DNA of 18,715 bases from NCBI GenBank assembly GCA_964495505.1, contig CAZBVM010000013.1, positions 1 to 18,715 of the forward strand, in the 5' to 3' direction. Origin of the DNA: JACPHB01 sp964495505. GTDB taxonomy: Bacteria > Patescibacteriota > Minisyncoccia > UBA10092. Under the pieces are notes generated by a model. That model was not told where the DNA came from and ran no database searches. It worked only from the letters and a program-made list of their open reading frames with translations. The position numbers and the translations under genes are program-made. This document shows positions 1 to 6,667 of this stretch, in pieces. How positions within the stretch are numbered: the first letter of the stretch is position 1; each line of letters begins with the position of its first letter.

Positions 1-819
1 CACGCGGCCGTCTATGCCGCCGCCGTGGCGGTAATGGCTGACCCTGCCCTGTCACCCCCAACCTCCGTCACCGTTGTTGGCCCCTATAGCAGTATCACTA
101 TTGATTCGAGCACAGTCGCTATAAGTTTCAGCATAGTTCCCACCGGGGTAGGGGTGATCGACGTGGTGTCGTTCACGGCAACGGATTTCGCCGCGCTCGC
201 TCACGCCATGGCCATTGAAGCGCAAGCGCTTGCTACTACCAATAACGACGTCGTGGCAGTAGTGGCTATGGCGCAAACGGTAAGCCAACTTGCCGAAGTC
301 TCGAAAACCGCGGCAGAACAAGGAAATCTCCTCGCGGCCTTCATTGCAGTCAATCAGACCCAAGGTGCTTACAATGCCCTGCAAAACGCGCTAAGCGGCC
401 CAGCCGTGGCCTTTGGAGGACTGAATGCCACACTCTCGCTCGCCGTTACGAACGGAACCTTGACCATGGCTCAAGCGCAGGCTGTCCAGGCCGGCCTTGA
501 CAGCGGGACCATCTCGCCGACGGCAGCCGGCATTGCCGCGGCGCTCGGAGCGGCTGCAATCTACGGCGGGCCTCACGGTCCGATGGGTTCAGGTTACTCG
601 CCGGCAATCGCGATTGCCCTTGGCGCAACAAACTTCGGCGGTCAATCAATCGGTGGCGCGGCCTTACCAAGTTTTCCGGCATACAGCGGATTGGGAGTTG
701 ACGATGGCTCTGCACCAGGAGGAGGCGTGAGTGGCGGAGGTGTAGGAGGAGGACCAGGACCCGGAGGCGCCGGTGTGCCCGGAGGCGAGGGTACAGCAAG
801 TGGCCCGGCAGCCCCATAA
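1..819 (+). CDS. C-terminal part of an unknown Ala/Gly-rich protein (partial)
   Basis: The frame is open from the first base of the window, so the gene very likely starts further left; a GTG at 25 is only an internal candidate start. About 272 residues are visible. The middle is rich in Ala, Val, Thr and Gln (for example AMAQTVSQLAEVSKTAAEQG), suggesting helical or beta-rich low-complexity structure. The last ~35 residues are a glycine tail with GGG, GPGPGG and GGEG runs ending SGPAAP. No signal peptide, catalytic motif or recognisable domain is visible. Base composition is clearly more GC-rich than the rest of the window, with many GCG, GCC and GGC codons. The break falls close to the stop codon at 817-819. 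This may be a transferred gene, a virion or surface structural protein, or an assembly join. I do not recognise it. The reading frame is secure, the function is not. Confidence 0.6.
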   Translation, partial: HAAVYAAAVAVMADPALSPPTSVTVVGPYSSITIDSSTVAISFSIVPTGVGVIDVVSFTATDFAALAHAMAIEAQALATTNNDVVAVVAMAQTVSQLAEVSKTAAEQGNLLAAFIAVNQTQGAYNALQNALSGPAVAFGGLNATLSLAVTNGTLTMAQAQAVQAGLDSGTISPTAAGIAAALGAAAIYGGPHGPMGSGYSPAIAIALGATNFGGQSIGGAALPSFPAYSGLGVDDGSAPGGGVSGGGVGGGPGPGGAGVPGGEGTASGPAAP

Positions 820-850
820 GAAATCCGCATTTTCGCGCTGTTATAGTTTT

Positions 851-2620
851 ATGGACAATAATACAAATAAATCAATTTTCCCTGTTGAGCCCAAAAAACC
901 TGTCAATGGCAAACTGATTGACGCGGTCATGCGCGCGCTCGGAAAAGAATATGTGTTAATAGGCAAAACCCGCGTCAAAACTTGGCAGGCCTGGTTGGTG
1001 TTGGGATTGGCGGTGGGAGCGGCAGCGGGCATAATTCTGGTGGCCAATAGAAGCGGGAAGTTTGAGCCGGGGAAAGCGGCAACCGCGTCGCGCCCAGATA
1101 TTGTAGTTATTATGGCCGATGATTTAGACGTTGGGAGCCTTAATGTGGCGTTAAGTCAAGGCTGGATGCCCAATCTCAAAAAACATATTATTGATCAGGG
1201 AACAACCTTTCTCAATTCGTTCGTTTCTTTTTCGCTCTGCTGTCCTTCCCGGGCCACCTTTCTTTCAGGACAATATACTCATAACCATGATGTTTGGGGC
1301 AATGGGATTGCCCCCTACCCGTTGGGCGGATGTACTGCTTTAAACGAAAACTCTACGGTTGCCACCTGGCTTCAGAGCGCCGGCTATTTCACCGGCCATA
1401 TAGGGAAATACTTAAATGGTTACGGAACAAAACTTTTTAGTCCGAAAAGTTCTTGTCTGAACCCCTATCATGTTCCTCCCGGCTGGAGTGATTGGCAGGG
1501 ATTAAAAGATATCAGCACTTACAAAGAATACAATTATACAATAAATGACAACGGAAAGCTGATTAGGTACGGTAATACGCCTGCGGATTATCAGACCGAT
1601 GTTTTGACAAAACGCGCGGTTAATTTTATCCAAAAAGCTTCGGTAAGCCCCTCCCAGCCGTTCTTTCTGGTGGTTACTCCACTTGCGCCGCACGTTGAAG
1701 TGGCGCCTCTGGCATTCGCGAATTGCTCAACCAATTATGGACCGCAGATGACTATACGTCCGGCTCCAAAATATCAAGGAACGGCAAACGCAATTTCTCT
1801 GCCCAAATCTACTTCTTTTAACGAAAGCGATGTGACTGACAAGCCCTCTTACGTTCAGGCCACACCCCAGCTTACATCAAGCGGGGAAGCATGTCTTGAA
1901 AAAATTTATCGCAACAATATCGAGTCGCTAAGATCGGTGGATGACCTCATCGGATCGGTGGTTAATGTGTTGCAGGCCACGGGAAGATTGCAAAATACGC
2001 TTCTTATCTTTGCGAGCGACAACGGCTTTCTTCATGGAGAACACCGTCTTTCCTATAAAGTACCCCCATATGAAGAATCTATTCGCGTGCCCTTATTTAT
2101 CCGCCCGCCCGGGGGCTCGGCGCCCATGGCGACGGATCGTTTCGCCCTTAATAACGACCTTGCGCCAACTATTGCGGATTTCGCCGGAGCAGTAACTACT
2201 CATACTGTTGACGGTGTTTCGTTAAAGCCGCTTTTGGCTGATCCGAATTTGCCAAACTGGCGCAAACGATTTTTGGTTGAGTTATCTAGTCCCTCTGCCT
2301 CCCCCACTGCTCCGATTTCTGAAGATGATGAAGAAAAAAGCTTGCTTGTTAGCGGCAGTTTTCCTATTAGTTATGCTCCTCCCGCGTTTTCCCAAGTGCG
2401 CACGAGCAACCTTGACGTCAACACCCCCGATCTTACCTACATAGAGTACGGTACAGGGGAGAGAGAGTTTTACGACTTAGGTTTAAGTCTTTTTGAAATG
2501 GACAGTCTCCATAACGACCCTTCGCCTCAACGTGTACAGCAGCGCCAAATTTTAAGCCAGTGGATTTCTGCTCTCAAAAACTGCGCGGGCGTTTCTTGTT
2601 ACAACGCCGAGTTTAAATAG
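851..2620 (+). CDS. Membrane-anchored sulfatase (arylsulfatase / N-acetylglucosamine-6-sulfatase-like)
   Basis: This 589-residue protein should hydrolyse sulfate esters outside the cell. A hydrophobic segment at about residues 45-65, preceded by basic residues, anchors it. The alkaline-phosphatase-fold domain starts at RPDIVVIMADDLD (about 81-93), whose D90 and D91 match the calcium ligands of the family. LCCPSRATFLSGQYTHNH follows, containing the CxPSR signature (C130 to R134); C130 is the residue converted to formylglycine in active enzymes. FASDNGF (D390, N391) and a following GEHRLSYK match the second metal and active-site block. The CCPSR form resembles glucosamine-6-sulfatases. Activation would need a formylglycine-generating enzyme, which is not in this window. 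The start at 851 (ATG) is preferred; an upstream ATG at 773 would overlap the preceding gene and add a non-conserved tail. No good Shine-Dalgarno is seen. The actual substrate is unknown. Confidence 0.88.
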   Translation: MDNNTNKSIFPVEPKKPVNGKLIDAVMRALGKEYVLIGKTRVKTWQAWLVLGLAVGAAAGIILVANRSGKFEPGKAATASRPDIVVIMADDLDVGSLNVALSQGWMPNLKKHIIDQGTTFLNSFVSFSLCCPSRATFLSGQYTHNHDVWGNGIAPYPLGGCTALNENSTVATWLQSAGYFTGHIGKYLNGYGTKLFSPKSSCLNPYHVPPGWSDWQGLKDISTYKEYNYTINDNGKLIRYGNTPADYQTDVLTKRAVNFIQKASVSPSQPFFLVVTPLAPHVEVAPLAFANCSTNYGPQMTIRPAPKYQGTANAISLPKSTSFNESDVTDKPSYVQATPQLTSSGEACLEKIYRNNIESLRSVDDLIGSVVNVLQATGRLQNTLLIFASDNGFLHGEHRLSYKVPPYEESIRVPLFIRPPGGSAPMATDRFALNNDLAPTIADFAGAVTTHTVDGVSLKPLLADPNLPNWRKRFLVELSSPSASPTAPISEDDEEKSLLVSGSFPISYAPPAFSQVRTSNLDVNTPDLTYIEYGTGEREFYDLGLSLFEMDSLHNDPSPQRVQQRQILSQWISALKNCAGVSCYNAEFK

Positions 2621-2697
2621 GCGTTTTCACCCAAACTTTACGAATACTTTGGTCAAACATAACCAGGGTTTTTGCCTTTATTCTGAAGTTTTTGTTA

Positions 2698-2726
2698 TTG
2701 ACAAATTTTTAAAAAATCAATACCAT
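2698..2726 (+). promoter_or_regulatory. Sigma70-type promoter for the HExxH gene
   Basis: A perfect -35 TTGACA at 2698-2703 is followed after 17 bases by TACCAT at 2721-2726. The predicted transcript would begin about 35 bases before the ATG at 2769. It sits in the 148-base gap after the sulfatase gene, which otherwise holds nothing I recognise. Confidence 0.6.
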
Positions 2727-2768
2727 TTTAAATAAAGTCATTCTAGTTCTTTTAAAAATGGATGGGAA

Positions 2769-3188
2769 ATGGCAAAGCGGAGAAACAATGGAAAGGAGCC
2801 GCCGCTTTGTGGCGACCGGCTAGTTGATCTTCTTTTTAAAATGATAATGGATGCTATCAATTACCGGATTTTATCAATAAAGAAAAAGAAGCTTTTAACT
2901 GATCCGGGCTATAAAAAGGGGAGACGCAAGACTCTGTATGGCCTGTACGATCCCAATACCAATGAGATTTTTCTAAGCGCTTCGAAATGTAAGCATCCTA
3001 CGAAAATAAGCATGATACCCGCGTTAATTCACGAGGTTCTTCATGAAATAATGCCCGATGTTTTCGAACGCAGAATTTATCAATTGGAACGAGTTTTAAA
3101 AGTAAGATTTACCGACGAACAAAAAAGATATTTAAGAAAGTTTATACCTAAACACGAGGTTAAAACCGGCCCTACGCCACACAAATAA
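2769..3188 (+). CDS. Small HExxH putative zinc metalloprotein (SprT/metallopeptidase-like)
   Basis: The 139-residue basic protein has no signal peptide or membrane segment, so it is probably cytoplasmic. IHEVLHEIMPD carries an HExxH zinc motif (H88, E89, H92), followed by PDVFERRIYQLE; E100 is a possible third ligand. Before the motif, YGLYDPNTNEIFLS reads like the beta strands that precede the zinc helix in SprT-like and phage-type small metallopeptidases. Those families act in DNA-protein crosslink repair or are uncharacterised, so the role here is inference. The ATG at 2769 is the only nearby start in frame; ATGs at 2758 and 2762 are out of frame. The gene has its own promoter and a strong terminator overlapping its stop, so it is transcribed alone, just ahead of nusA. 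Confidence 0.65.
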   Translation: MAKRRNNGKEPPLCGDRLVDLLFKMIMDAINYRILSIKKKKLLTDPGYKKGRRKTLYGLYDPNTNEIFLSASKCKHPTKISMIPALIHEVLHEIMPDVFERRIYQLERVLKVRFTDEQKRYLRKFIPKHEVKTGPTPHK

Positions 3189-3216
3189 TCCCAATATTTT
3201 TCGGGATTATTTTTTT
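3184..3216 (+). terminator. Rho-independent terminator of the HExxH gene
   Basis: AATAATCCC (3184-3192) pairs perfectly with GGGATTATT (3203-3211) around a 10-base loop, followed by a run of T to 3216. It overlaps the TAA at 3186-3188. Confidence 0.85.
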
Positions 3217-3225
3217 GTTGCGGTA

Positions 3226-3254
3226 TTGACAAATTTTTCTGGACCATATACAAT
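3226..3254 (+). promoter_or_regulatory. Sigma70-type promoter of nusA
   Basis: TTGACA at 3226-3231 and TACAAT at 3249-3254 are separated by exactly 17 bases, giving a near-consensus promoter directly after the upstream terminator. The predicted start is near 3261, leaving a leader of about 40 bases before nusA. Confidence 0.8.
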
Positions 3255-3268
3255 ATAAACACTGATGG

Positions 3269-3286
3269 GGTCCGCGCGAGCGGGCC
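3269..3286 (+). promoter_or_regulatory. Hairpin with GNRA tetraloop in the nusA leader
   Basis: GGTCCGC (3269-3275) and GCGGGCC (3280-3286) form a 7-bp GC-rich stem with one G-U pair, capped by GCGA, a GNRA-type tetraloop. It lies between the predicted transcription start and the nusA ATG. No T run follows, so it is not a terminator by itself. A role in nusA control is only inferred. Confidence 0.45.
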
Positions 3287-3299
3287 TATTTATAAAAGT

Positions 3300-4901
3300 A
3301 TGGATTTAAAACAATTCGCCTCGGCATTAAACCAAATATCGGAAGAAAAGGGCATTTCACAGGAAAAAGTTCTGGAAACGATAGAGATGGCTTTAGCCGC
3401 GGCTTACAAAAAAGAATACGGAGAAAAAGGCCAGATTATCAGGGCCCGATTTAACCCGAAAACGGGCGATGTTAAGTTTTTTCAAATTAAAATTGTCGTT
3501 GACCAGTCAATGTTAAAGCCAGAGGAGGAGGAATATGAAGAGTCGGAACCCTCCTCCGCTGAAGCTACGGAGGGTGAGAAGAAAATTCGTTTTAATGAAG
3601 AGCGCCACATTATGATTGATGAAGCTAAAAAGATAAATAAAAATGCCGCTGTTCTTGACGAGCTTGAGTTTTCCCTTGAAACCCGCGAAGATTTCGGCCG
3701 TATTGCCGCCCAAACCGCCAAACAAGTTATTATTCAGAGGATTCGCGAAGCCGAGCGCGAAGCCGTTTGGAATGAGTACAAAGACAAAGAGGGCGAACTG
3801 GTAAGCGGCGTCATTCAGCGGATTGAACAAAATAATATTTTTGTTGATTTGGGCAAAACTATTGCTGTTTTTCCGAAAGAGGAACAAGTATATTCCGAGC
3901 GGTACTTTTCCGGCGCCAGAATGAAATTTTATATTTTAGCGGTTAATACTGACACTAAAGGACCGAGCATTGTGCTGTCGCGGTCTCACCCGAAAATGAT
4001 TTCGCGGCTTTTTGAGCTTGAAGTTCCGGAAATCGGAGCCGGAACCTGTGAAATTAAGTCAATCGCCCGCGAAGCTGGCAGCCGCACTAAAATCGCTGTC
4101 TTCTCAAATGAGGAGGGCATTGATCCGGTCGGTTCCTGCGTTGGCCAAAAAGGGACAAGGGTAATGGCGGTCATTTCGGAAATCGGCGTGGAAAAAATAG
4201 ATATCGTTGAATGGTCGGAAGATTCAGAGATTTTTGTTTCAAACGCCATGTCGCCGGCCAAAGTTACCGGAGTCAAGATTTTTCCCCGGCGCATTGCTAA
4301 AGTTTATGTTCCCGAAAATCAGTTGTCTCTCGCTATCGGCAAAAACGGTCAAAACGTAAGGTTGGCGGCAAAATTGACCGGCTGGAAAATAGATGTTATC
4401 GGCGCCGTTTTGACAACCGAAGGCGTGAAAGAGGAATTAAAGTTGGAAGATTTAGAAGGCGTCGGCGAAAAAACCGCCGAGATACTTCGCGACGCCGGAT
4501 TTAACACGCCGGAAGATATTTTAAACTCTTCAGTTGATAAATTAATAAAAATTGAAGGTATTGGCGAAAAAACCGCGGAGAAAATTTTCAAATCAGCGCA
4601 AAAATTATTAAGACCCGAAATTATTGTTGCAGCAGAACCGGAATCTAAAGAGGAAATAGCGGAGGAAAAAACAAAAGAAGGGGGGATTATTCAAGAAGCG
4701 GAAGAAACGGCTGAAAAAGAATTAGCGGCGGAAGAAAAAGAGGAGAATATTACCGAGGGCTTGAAAGAGTCGGAGATGGTTCAGGCGGGAGCCGAAACCG
4801 CCGCCCAAGAATTAGGCGAGCCTCGCTCAGATGAATCTGAGCGGGAACCCTCGCCGGAAAAAGAAATTAATGAAGAATTAAAACCAAAAGATTATGAATA
4901 A
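3300..4901 (+). CDS. nusA: Transcription termination/antitermination factor NusA
   Basis: This 533-residue protein binds RNA polymerase and nascent RNA and controls pausing, termination and antitermination. Order of parts: N-terminal polymerase-binding domain (about 1-155), S1 domain (about 165-228), first KH domain with GQKG (282-285), second KH domain with GKNG (347-350), and a helix-hairpin-helix pair (LEGVGEKTAE and IEGIGEKTAE, about 382-437). A long acidic low-complexity tail follows to 533. The tail and a loop at residues 82-92 (EPSSAEATEG) lie on short palindromic repeats. The start at 3300 fits the conserved MDLKQFASALNQISEEKG opening; there is no Shine-Dalgarno. The gene has its own promoter and is not flanked by rimP or infB, its usual partners. 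The acidic tail could be repeat-driven growth rather than a conserved module. Confidence 0.97.
   Translation: MDLKQFASALNQISEEKGISQEKVLETIEMALAAAYKKEYGEKGQIIRARFNPKTGDVKFFQIKIVVDQSMLKPEEEEYEESEPSSAEATEGEKKIRFNEERHIMIDEAKKINKNAAVLDELEFSLETREDFGRIAAQTAKQVIIQRIREAEREAVWNEYKDKEGELVSGVIQRIEQNNIFVDLGKTIAVFPKEEQVYSERYFSGARMKFYILAVNTDTKGPSIVLSRSHPKMISRLFELEVPEIGAGTCEIKSIAREAGSRTKIAVFSNEEGIDPVGSCVGQKGTRVMAVISEIGVEKIDIVEWSEDSEIFVSNAMSPAKVTGVKIFPRRIAKVYVPENQLSLAIGKNGQNVRLAAKLTGWKIDVIGAVLTTEGVKEELKLEDLEGVGEKTAEILRDAGFNTPEDILNSSVDKLIKIEGIGEKTAEKIFKSAQKLLRPEIIVAAEPESKEEIAEEKTKEGGIIQEAEETAEKELAAEEKEENITEGLKESEMVQAGAETAAQELGEPRSDESEREPSPEKEINEELKPKDYE
3548..3575. repeat. Short palindromic repeat inside nusA
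   Basis: CCTCCG (3553-3558) and CGGAGG (3568-3573) pair around CTGAAGCTA, in which GCT and AGC can also pair; ACCCTCC/GGAGGGT is an alternative register. It encodes PSSAEATEG, in a loop of the N-terminal domain where a NusA family member would not need it. Confidence 0.5.
4815..4855. repeat. Nested palindrome inside the nusA tail
   Basis: Outer arms GGCGAG (4815-4820) and CTCGCC (4850-4855) enclose perfect inner arms CGCTCAGAT (4824-4832) and ATCTGAGCG (4835-4843), with a two-base loop GA and unpaired CCT and GGAACC between the stems. It encodes GEPRSDESEREPSPE. The design of outer arm, bulge, inner arm and two-base loop resembles the repeats at 9912 and 16604. Confidence 0.6.
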
Positions 4902-4912
4902 ATATTTTAATC

Positions 4913-4941
4913 TTGCAACAATCTTTGTAATCATGTATTAA
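4913..4941 (+). promoter_or_regulatory. Promoter of the TrpR/YerC-like gene
   Basis: TTGCAA (4913-4918) and TATTAA (4936-4941) are spaced by 17 bases. The -10 lies inside the 30-bp palindrome, so a bound repressor would block polymerase. The start would be near 4948, only about 14 bases before the ATG. Confidence 0.6.
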
Positions 4942-4954
4942 TACATGATTACAA
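4925..4954. promoter_or_regulatory. 30-bp perfect palindromic operator
   Basis: The sequence from 4925 to 4954 is identical to its own reverse complement; its core is CATGTATTAATACATG. It covers the -10 of the downstream promoter and ends eight bases before the ATG of a helix-turn-helix TrpR-family gene. Autorepression is the natural inference. It could also form a cruciform or RNA hairpin, but the lack of a T run argues against a terminator. Confidence 0.75.
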
Positions 4955-4961
4955 GATAAAA

Positions 4962-5387
4962 ATGACACAAGTATCACGTAATCCGCTCGGTAAAGAAACT
5001 AATCAGGAAATCCAAGCCGCTTTTTGGTGGCTTTTAGCGCGGCTGAATAACGATTTTGACATTAAAAATTTTCTAAATGGTCTCTTAACAAAGACCGAAA
5101 AAATAATATTAGCAAAAAGATTAGCAATTGCCTTTTTATTGAATAGAGGGTATATCTATCGAGATATTAGCGACGTTTTAAAAGTTAGCACCACTACTGT
5201 CGGCCGAATTAAGGAAGCGATAGATAAAACTGACAACTATAAAATATTTCTCACAAAGTTAGAGAAAAGAGAAGAACTGCAAAAATTTGCCAAACAGTTT
5301 GACAGATTTATCAAAGGTTTAGCTAATATCGTTCCACCTCAGAAAAATGACATGAAAGGCAGGGCTACATGGCTGAAAAAGATATAG
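4962..5387 (+). CDS. TrpR/YerC-YecD family DNA-binding repressor
   Basis: The 141-residue protein has the TrpR-like helical region: LLTKTEKIILAKRLAIAFLL (about 41-60), then YRDISDVLKVSTTTVGRIKEAI, a helix-turn-helix with the recognition helix around STTTVGRIKEA. This matches YerC/YecD-type TrpR-related proteins, whose ligand is generally unknown; a tryptophan-binding role is not claimed. A basic C-terminal extension (about 95-141) follows. The operator palindromes at 4925-4954 and 5422-5439, one before and one after the gene, point to negative autoregulation, which is inference. There is no Shine-Dalgarno and the leader is very short. Another ATG in the last codons (5370) opens a 16-residue frame that ends at 5420; I do not treat it as a gene. 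Confidence 0.82.
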   Translation: MTQVSRNPLGKETNQEIQAAFWWLLARLNNDFDIKNFLNGLLTKTEKIILAKRLAIAFLLNRGYIYRDISDVLKVSTTTVGRIKEAIDKTDNYKIFLTKLEKREELQKFAKQFDRFIKGLANIVPPQKNDMKGRATWLKKI

Positions 5388-5421
5388 TTGATGTAATTTT
5401 AAAATCACCTGTCATCTGATA

Positions 5422-5439
5422 TCATGTATTAATACATGA
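5422..5439. promoter_or_regulatory. Second copy of the CATGTATTAATACATG operator
   Basis: An 18-bp perfect palindrome with the same 16-base core as the operator at 4925-4954, followed by aatacaaga compared with attacaaga in the first copy. No convincing -35 and no plus-strand gene follow it; the next gene is convergent. It may be a second binding site for looping, or a duplicated remnant of a lost promoter. Confidence 0.65.
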
Positions 5440-5484
5440 ATACAAGAGAAATAAGATAAAATATAAATTTCAAATAGTTTAAAG

Positions 5485-5507
5485 AATCTCCTAATTTAGG
5501 AGATTTT
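5485..5507. terminator. Candidate bidirectional terminator between convergent genes
   Basis: AATCTCCT and AGGAGATT form an 8-bp stem around AATTT, with TTTT after it on the plus strand. It overlaps the stop codon of the minus-strand Fic gene and lies between that gene and the convergent repressor gene. The T run is short, so strength is uncertain. Confidence 0.5.
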
Positions 5508-6003
5508 CTATTATTTTTACCATTGCGTCATGCTCTTTTGGATTACTCTCGGCGACAAGAAGGGCTAGTGCGACCAGAGTATTGTTATCTATTTTATTTT
5601 CTCCGCCATCATTATAGAGATAGCTGTTTTTACTAAGAAAATAAACAAATAAAAACGCGCCGATGCGCTTGTTGCCGTCAGAAAACGGATGGTCTTTTAT
5701 CACCAAGTATAAAAGATGGGCCGCCTTCTTTTGAATAGTGTCGTAAAGCTCTTTGCCGTCAAACGTTTGGTAAATGTTTTTTATAACTCCCTCAAACATC
5801 CCGCTTCTTTCCGAACCGAATAAACTGCCTGCGATAAGTTTCGCCTTAACATTTTTAATAATTTCAACACAATCCTCATATTTTAAAACAAATTCTGCCG
5901 GCGCGCCTTCGGGTTCCGTCAATGTTCCGGAATCGTACTTCTCAAGAAGCGAGAGCGCTTTTGAATATTCGGACAGTAAATCTGAAATTTCTTTTTGTTT
6001 CAT
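5491..6003 (-). CDS. Fic/DOC-family protein (likely AMP- or phospho-transferase)
   Basis: The 170-residue protein carries a complete Fic signature, HPFSDGNKR (residues 105-113); the His is the catalytic base and GNKR binds the nucleotide phosphates in the family. Upstream, SGMFEG (67-72) fits the (S/T)xxxE(G/N) form of the inhibitory helix, placed N-terminal to the Fic core as in self-inhibited Fic proteins; that assignment is tentative. YQTFDGKELYDTIQKKAAHLLYLVIKDHPF is typical of stand-alone Fic proteins related to the C-terminal half of RhuM-type proteins. The target cannot be read. No antitoxin gene is adjacent, so a toxin-antitoxin pair is not supported here. It is divergent from clpP with 39 bases between the starts, and convergent with the TrpR-like gene. 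The ATG at 6001-6003 has no Shine-Dalgarno. Confidence 0.9.
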   Translation of the reverse strand: MKQKEISDLLSEYSKALSLLEKYDSGTLTEPEGAPAEFVLKYEDCVEIIKNVKAKLIAGSLFGSERSGMFEGVIKNIYQTFDGKELYDTIQKKAAHLLYLVIKDHPFSDGNKRIGAFLFVYFLSKNSYLYNDGGENKIDNNTLVALALLVAESNPKEHDAMVKIIENLLN

Positions 6004-6004
6004 C

Positions 6005-6033
6005 TGTCAATTTTACCCCATTTCTGCTAAGAT
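6005..6033 (+). promoter_or_regulatory. Weak candidate promoter of clpP
   Basis: TAAGAT at 6028-6033 lies 9 bases before the clpP ATG, with a poor -35 (TGTCAA, 6005-6010) 17 bases upstream. If real, clpP mRNA would be almost leaderless. On the other strand, TAAAAT sits just before the Fic ATG, so both starts may be served from the same 39 bases. Confidence 0.35.
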
Positions 6034-6042
6034 GAAAATACC

Positions 6043-6624
6043 ATGTTAATTCCGATCGTGGTTGAAAAAACTTCCATGGGCGAAAGAGCTTACGATATTT
6101 ATTCGCGGCTTTTAAAAGAGCGGATTGTTTTCGTTACCGGTCCTATTAACGATGCTGTGGCTAATACGGTTATCGCTCAGTTGATTTATCTTGAAAATGA
6201 GGATTCAAAAAAAGATATTTATCTTTATATCAACTCTCCGGGTGGCGTGGTTACTTCAGCTCTGGCGATTTATGACACCATGCAGTTTGTTAAACCCGAC
6301 GTGGCAACGATTTGCGTCGGCATGGCGGCTTCTGGCGCTGCTTTAATTTTAGCCGGCGGCATGCGCGGGAAAAGATATTCTCTCCCGAATGCCGAAATTC
6401 TGCTTCATCAAGTGATGGGCGGCGCCGAAGGCCAGGCGATTGAAGTGGAAATCGCGGCGCGCCATATTATCAGAATAAAAGACAGAATTAACCAGATTAT
6501 TGCCAAACATACTGGCCAATCTCTTAAAAAAATTGAAAAAGATACCGACCGGGACTTTTATATGACGCCACTGGAAGCCAAGTCTTATGGCGTAATCGAT
6601 AAAATCATCAAAACCGCGAAATAG
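6043..6624 (+). CDS. clpP: ATP-dependent Clp protease proteolytic subunit
   Basis: This 193-residue serine peptidase should form the barrel that degrades proteins unfolded by ClpX or ClpA/C. The catalytic triad is complete: S97 in GMAASGA, H122 in LLHQ and D171 in TDRDFYM. SPGG (65-68) is the oxyanion-strand motif. The usual M after the nucleophile (AASMGA) is replaced by G. MGGAEGQA follows the His, where classical ClpP has more QP-rich text, and the protein begins at LIPIVVEKTSMGERAYDIYSRL with almost no propeptide, so little or no processing is expected. No Clp ATPase gene is nearby. The gene is monocistronic by appearance: a divergent Fic gene lies upstream and a strong hairpin overlaps its stop codon. 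Confidence 0.97.
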   Translation: MLIPIVVEKTSMGERAYDIYSRLLKERIVFVTGPINDAVANTVIAQLIYLENEDSKKDIYLYINSPGGVVTSALAIYDTMQFVKPDVATICVGMAASGAALILAGGMRGKRYSLPNAEILLHQVMGGAEGQAIEVEIAARHIIRIKDRINQIIAKHTGQSLKKIEKDTDRDFYMTPLEAKSYGVIDKIIKTAK

Positions 6625-6654
6625 ATTGTGGATAGTTTATTTTGCGGTTTTGTT
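6610..6654 (+). terminator. Hairpin terminator overlapping the clpP stop
   Basis: A 16-bp stem (6610-6625 with 6636-6651, two G-U pairs) has a 10-base loop. Its left arm contains the last clpP codons and the stop, and TTTTGTTAT follows. It also abuts TATAAA (6654-6659), a possible -10 for the methyltransferase gene that would give a leaderless message. Confidence 0.65.
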
Positions 6655-6667
6655 ATAAAATTATCGT

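Noticed and set aside
773..850. Upstream ATG extending the sulfatase by 26 residues
   Set aside because: It would overlap the preceding gene, and the added residues (MCPEARVQQVARQ...) do not look like a signal or a conserved part; the ATG at 851 fits the anchor topology better.
5370..5420. Small ORF of 16 codons (MAEKDIVDVILKSPVI) overlapping the end of the TrpR-like gene
   Set aside because: Too short, no Shine-Dalgarno, and its first part is only the shifted frame of the repressor gene; it could be the stump of a deleted gene but cannot be supported.
5491..6003. Toxin-antitoxin operon involving the Fic protein
   Set aside because: No small antitoxin gene is adjacent; both neighbours are on the opposite strand and have other functions.
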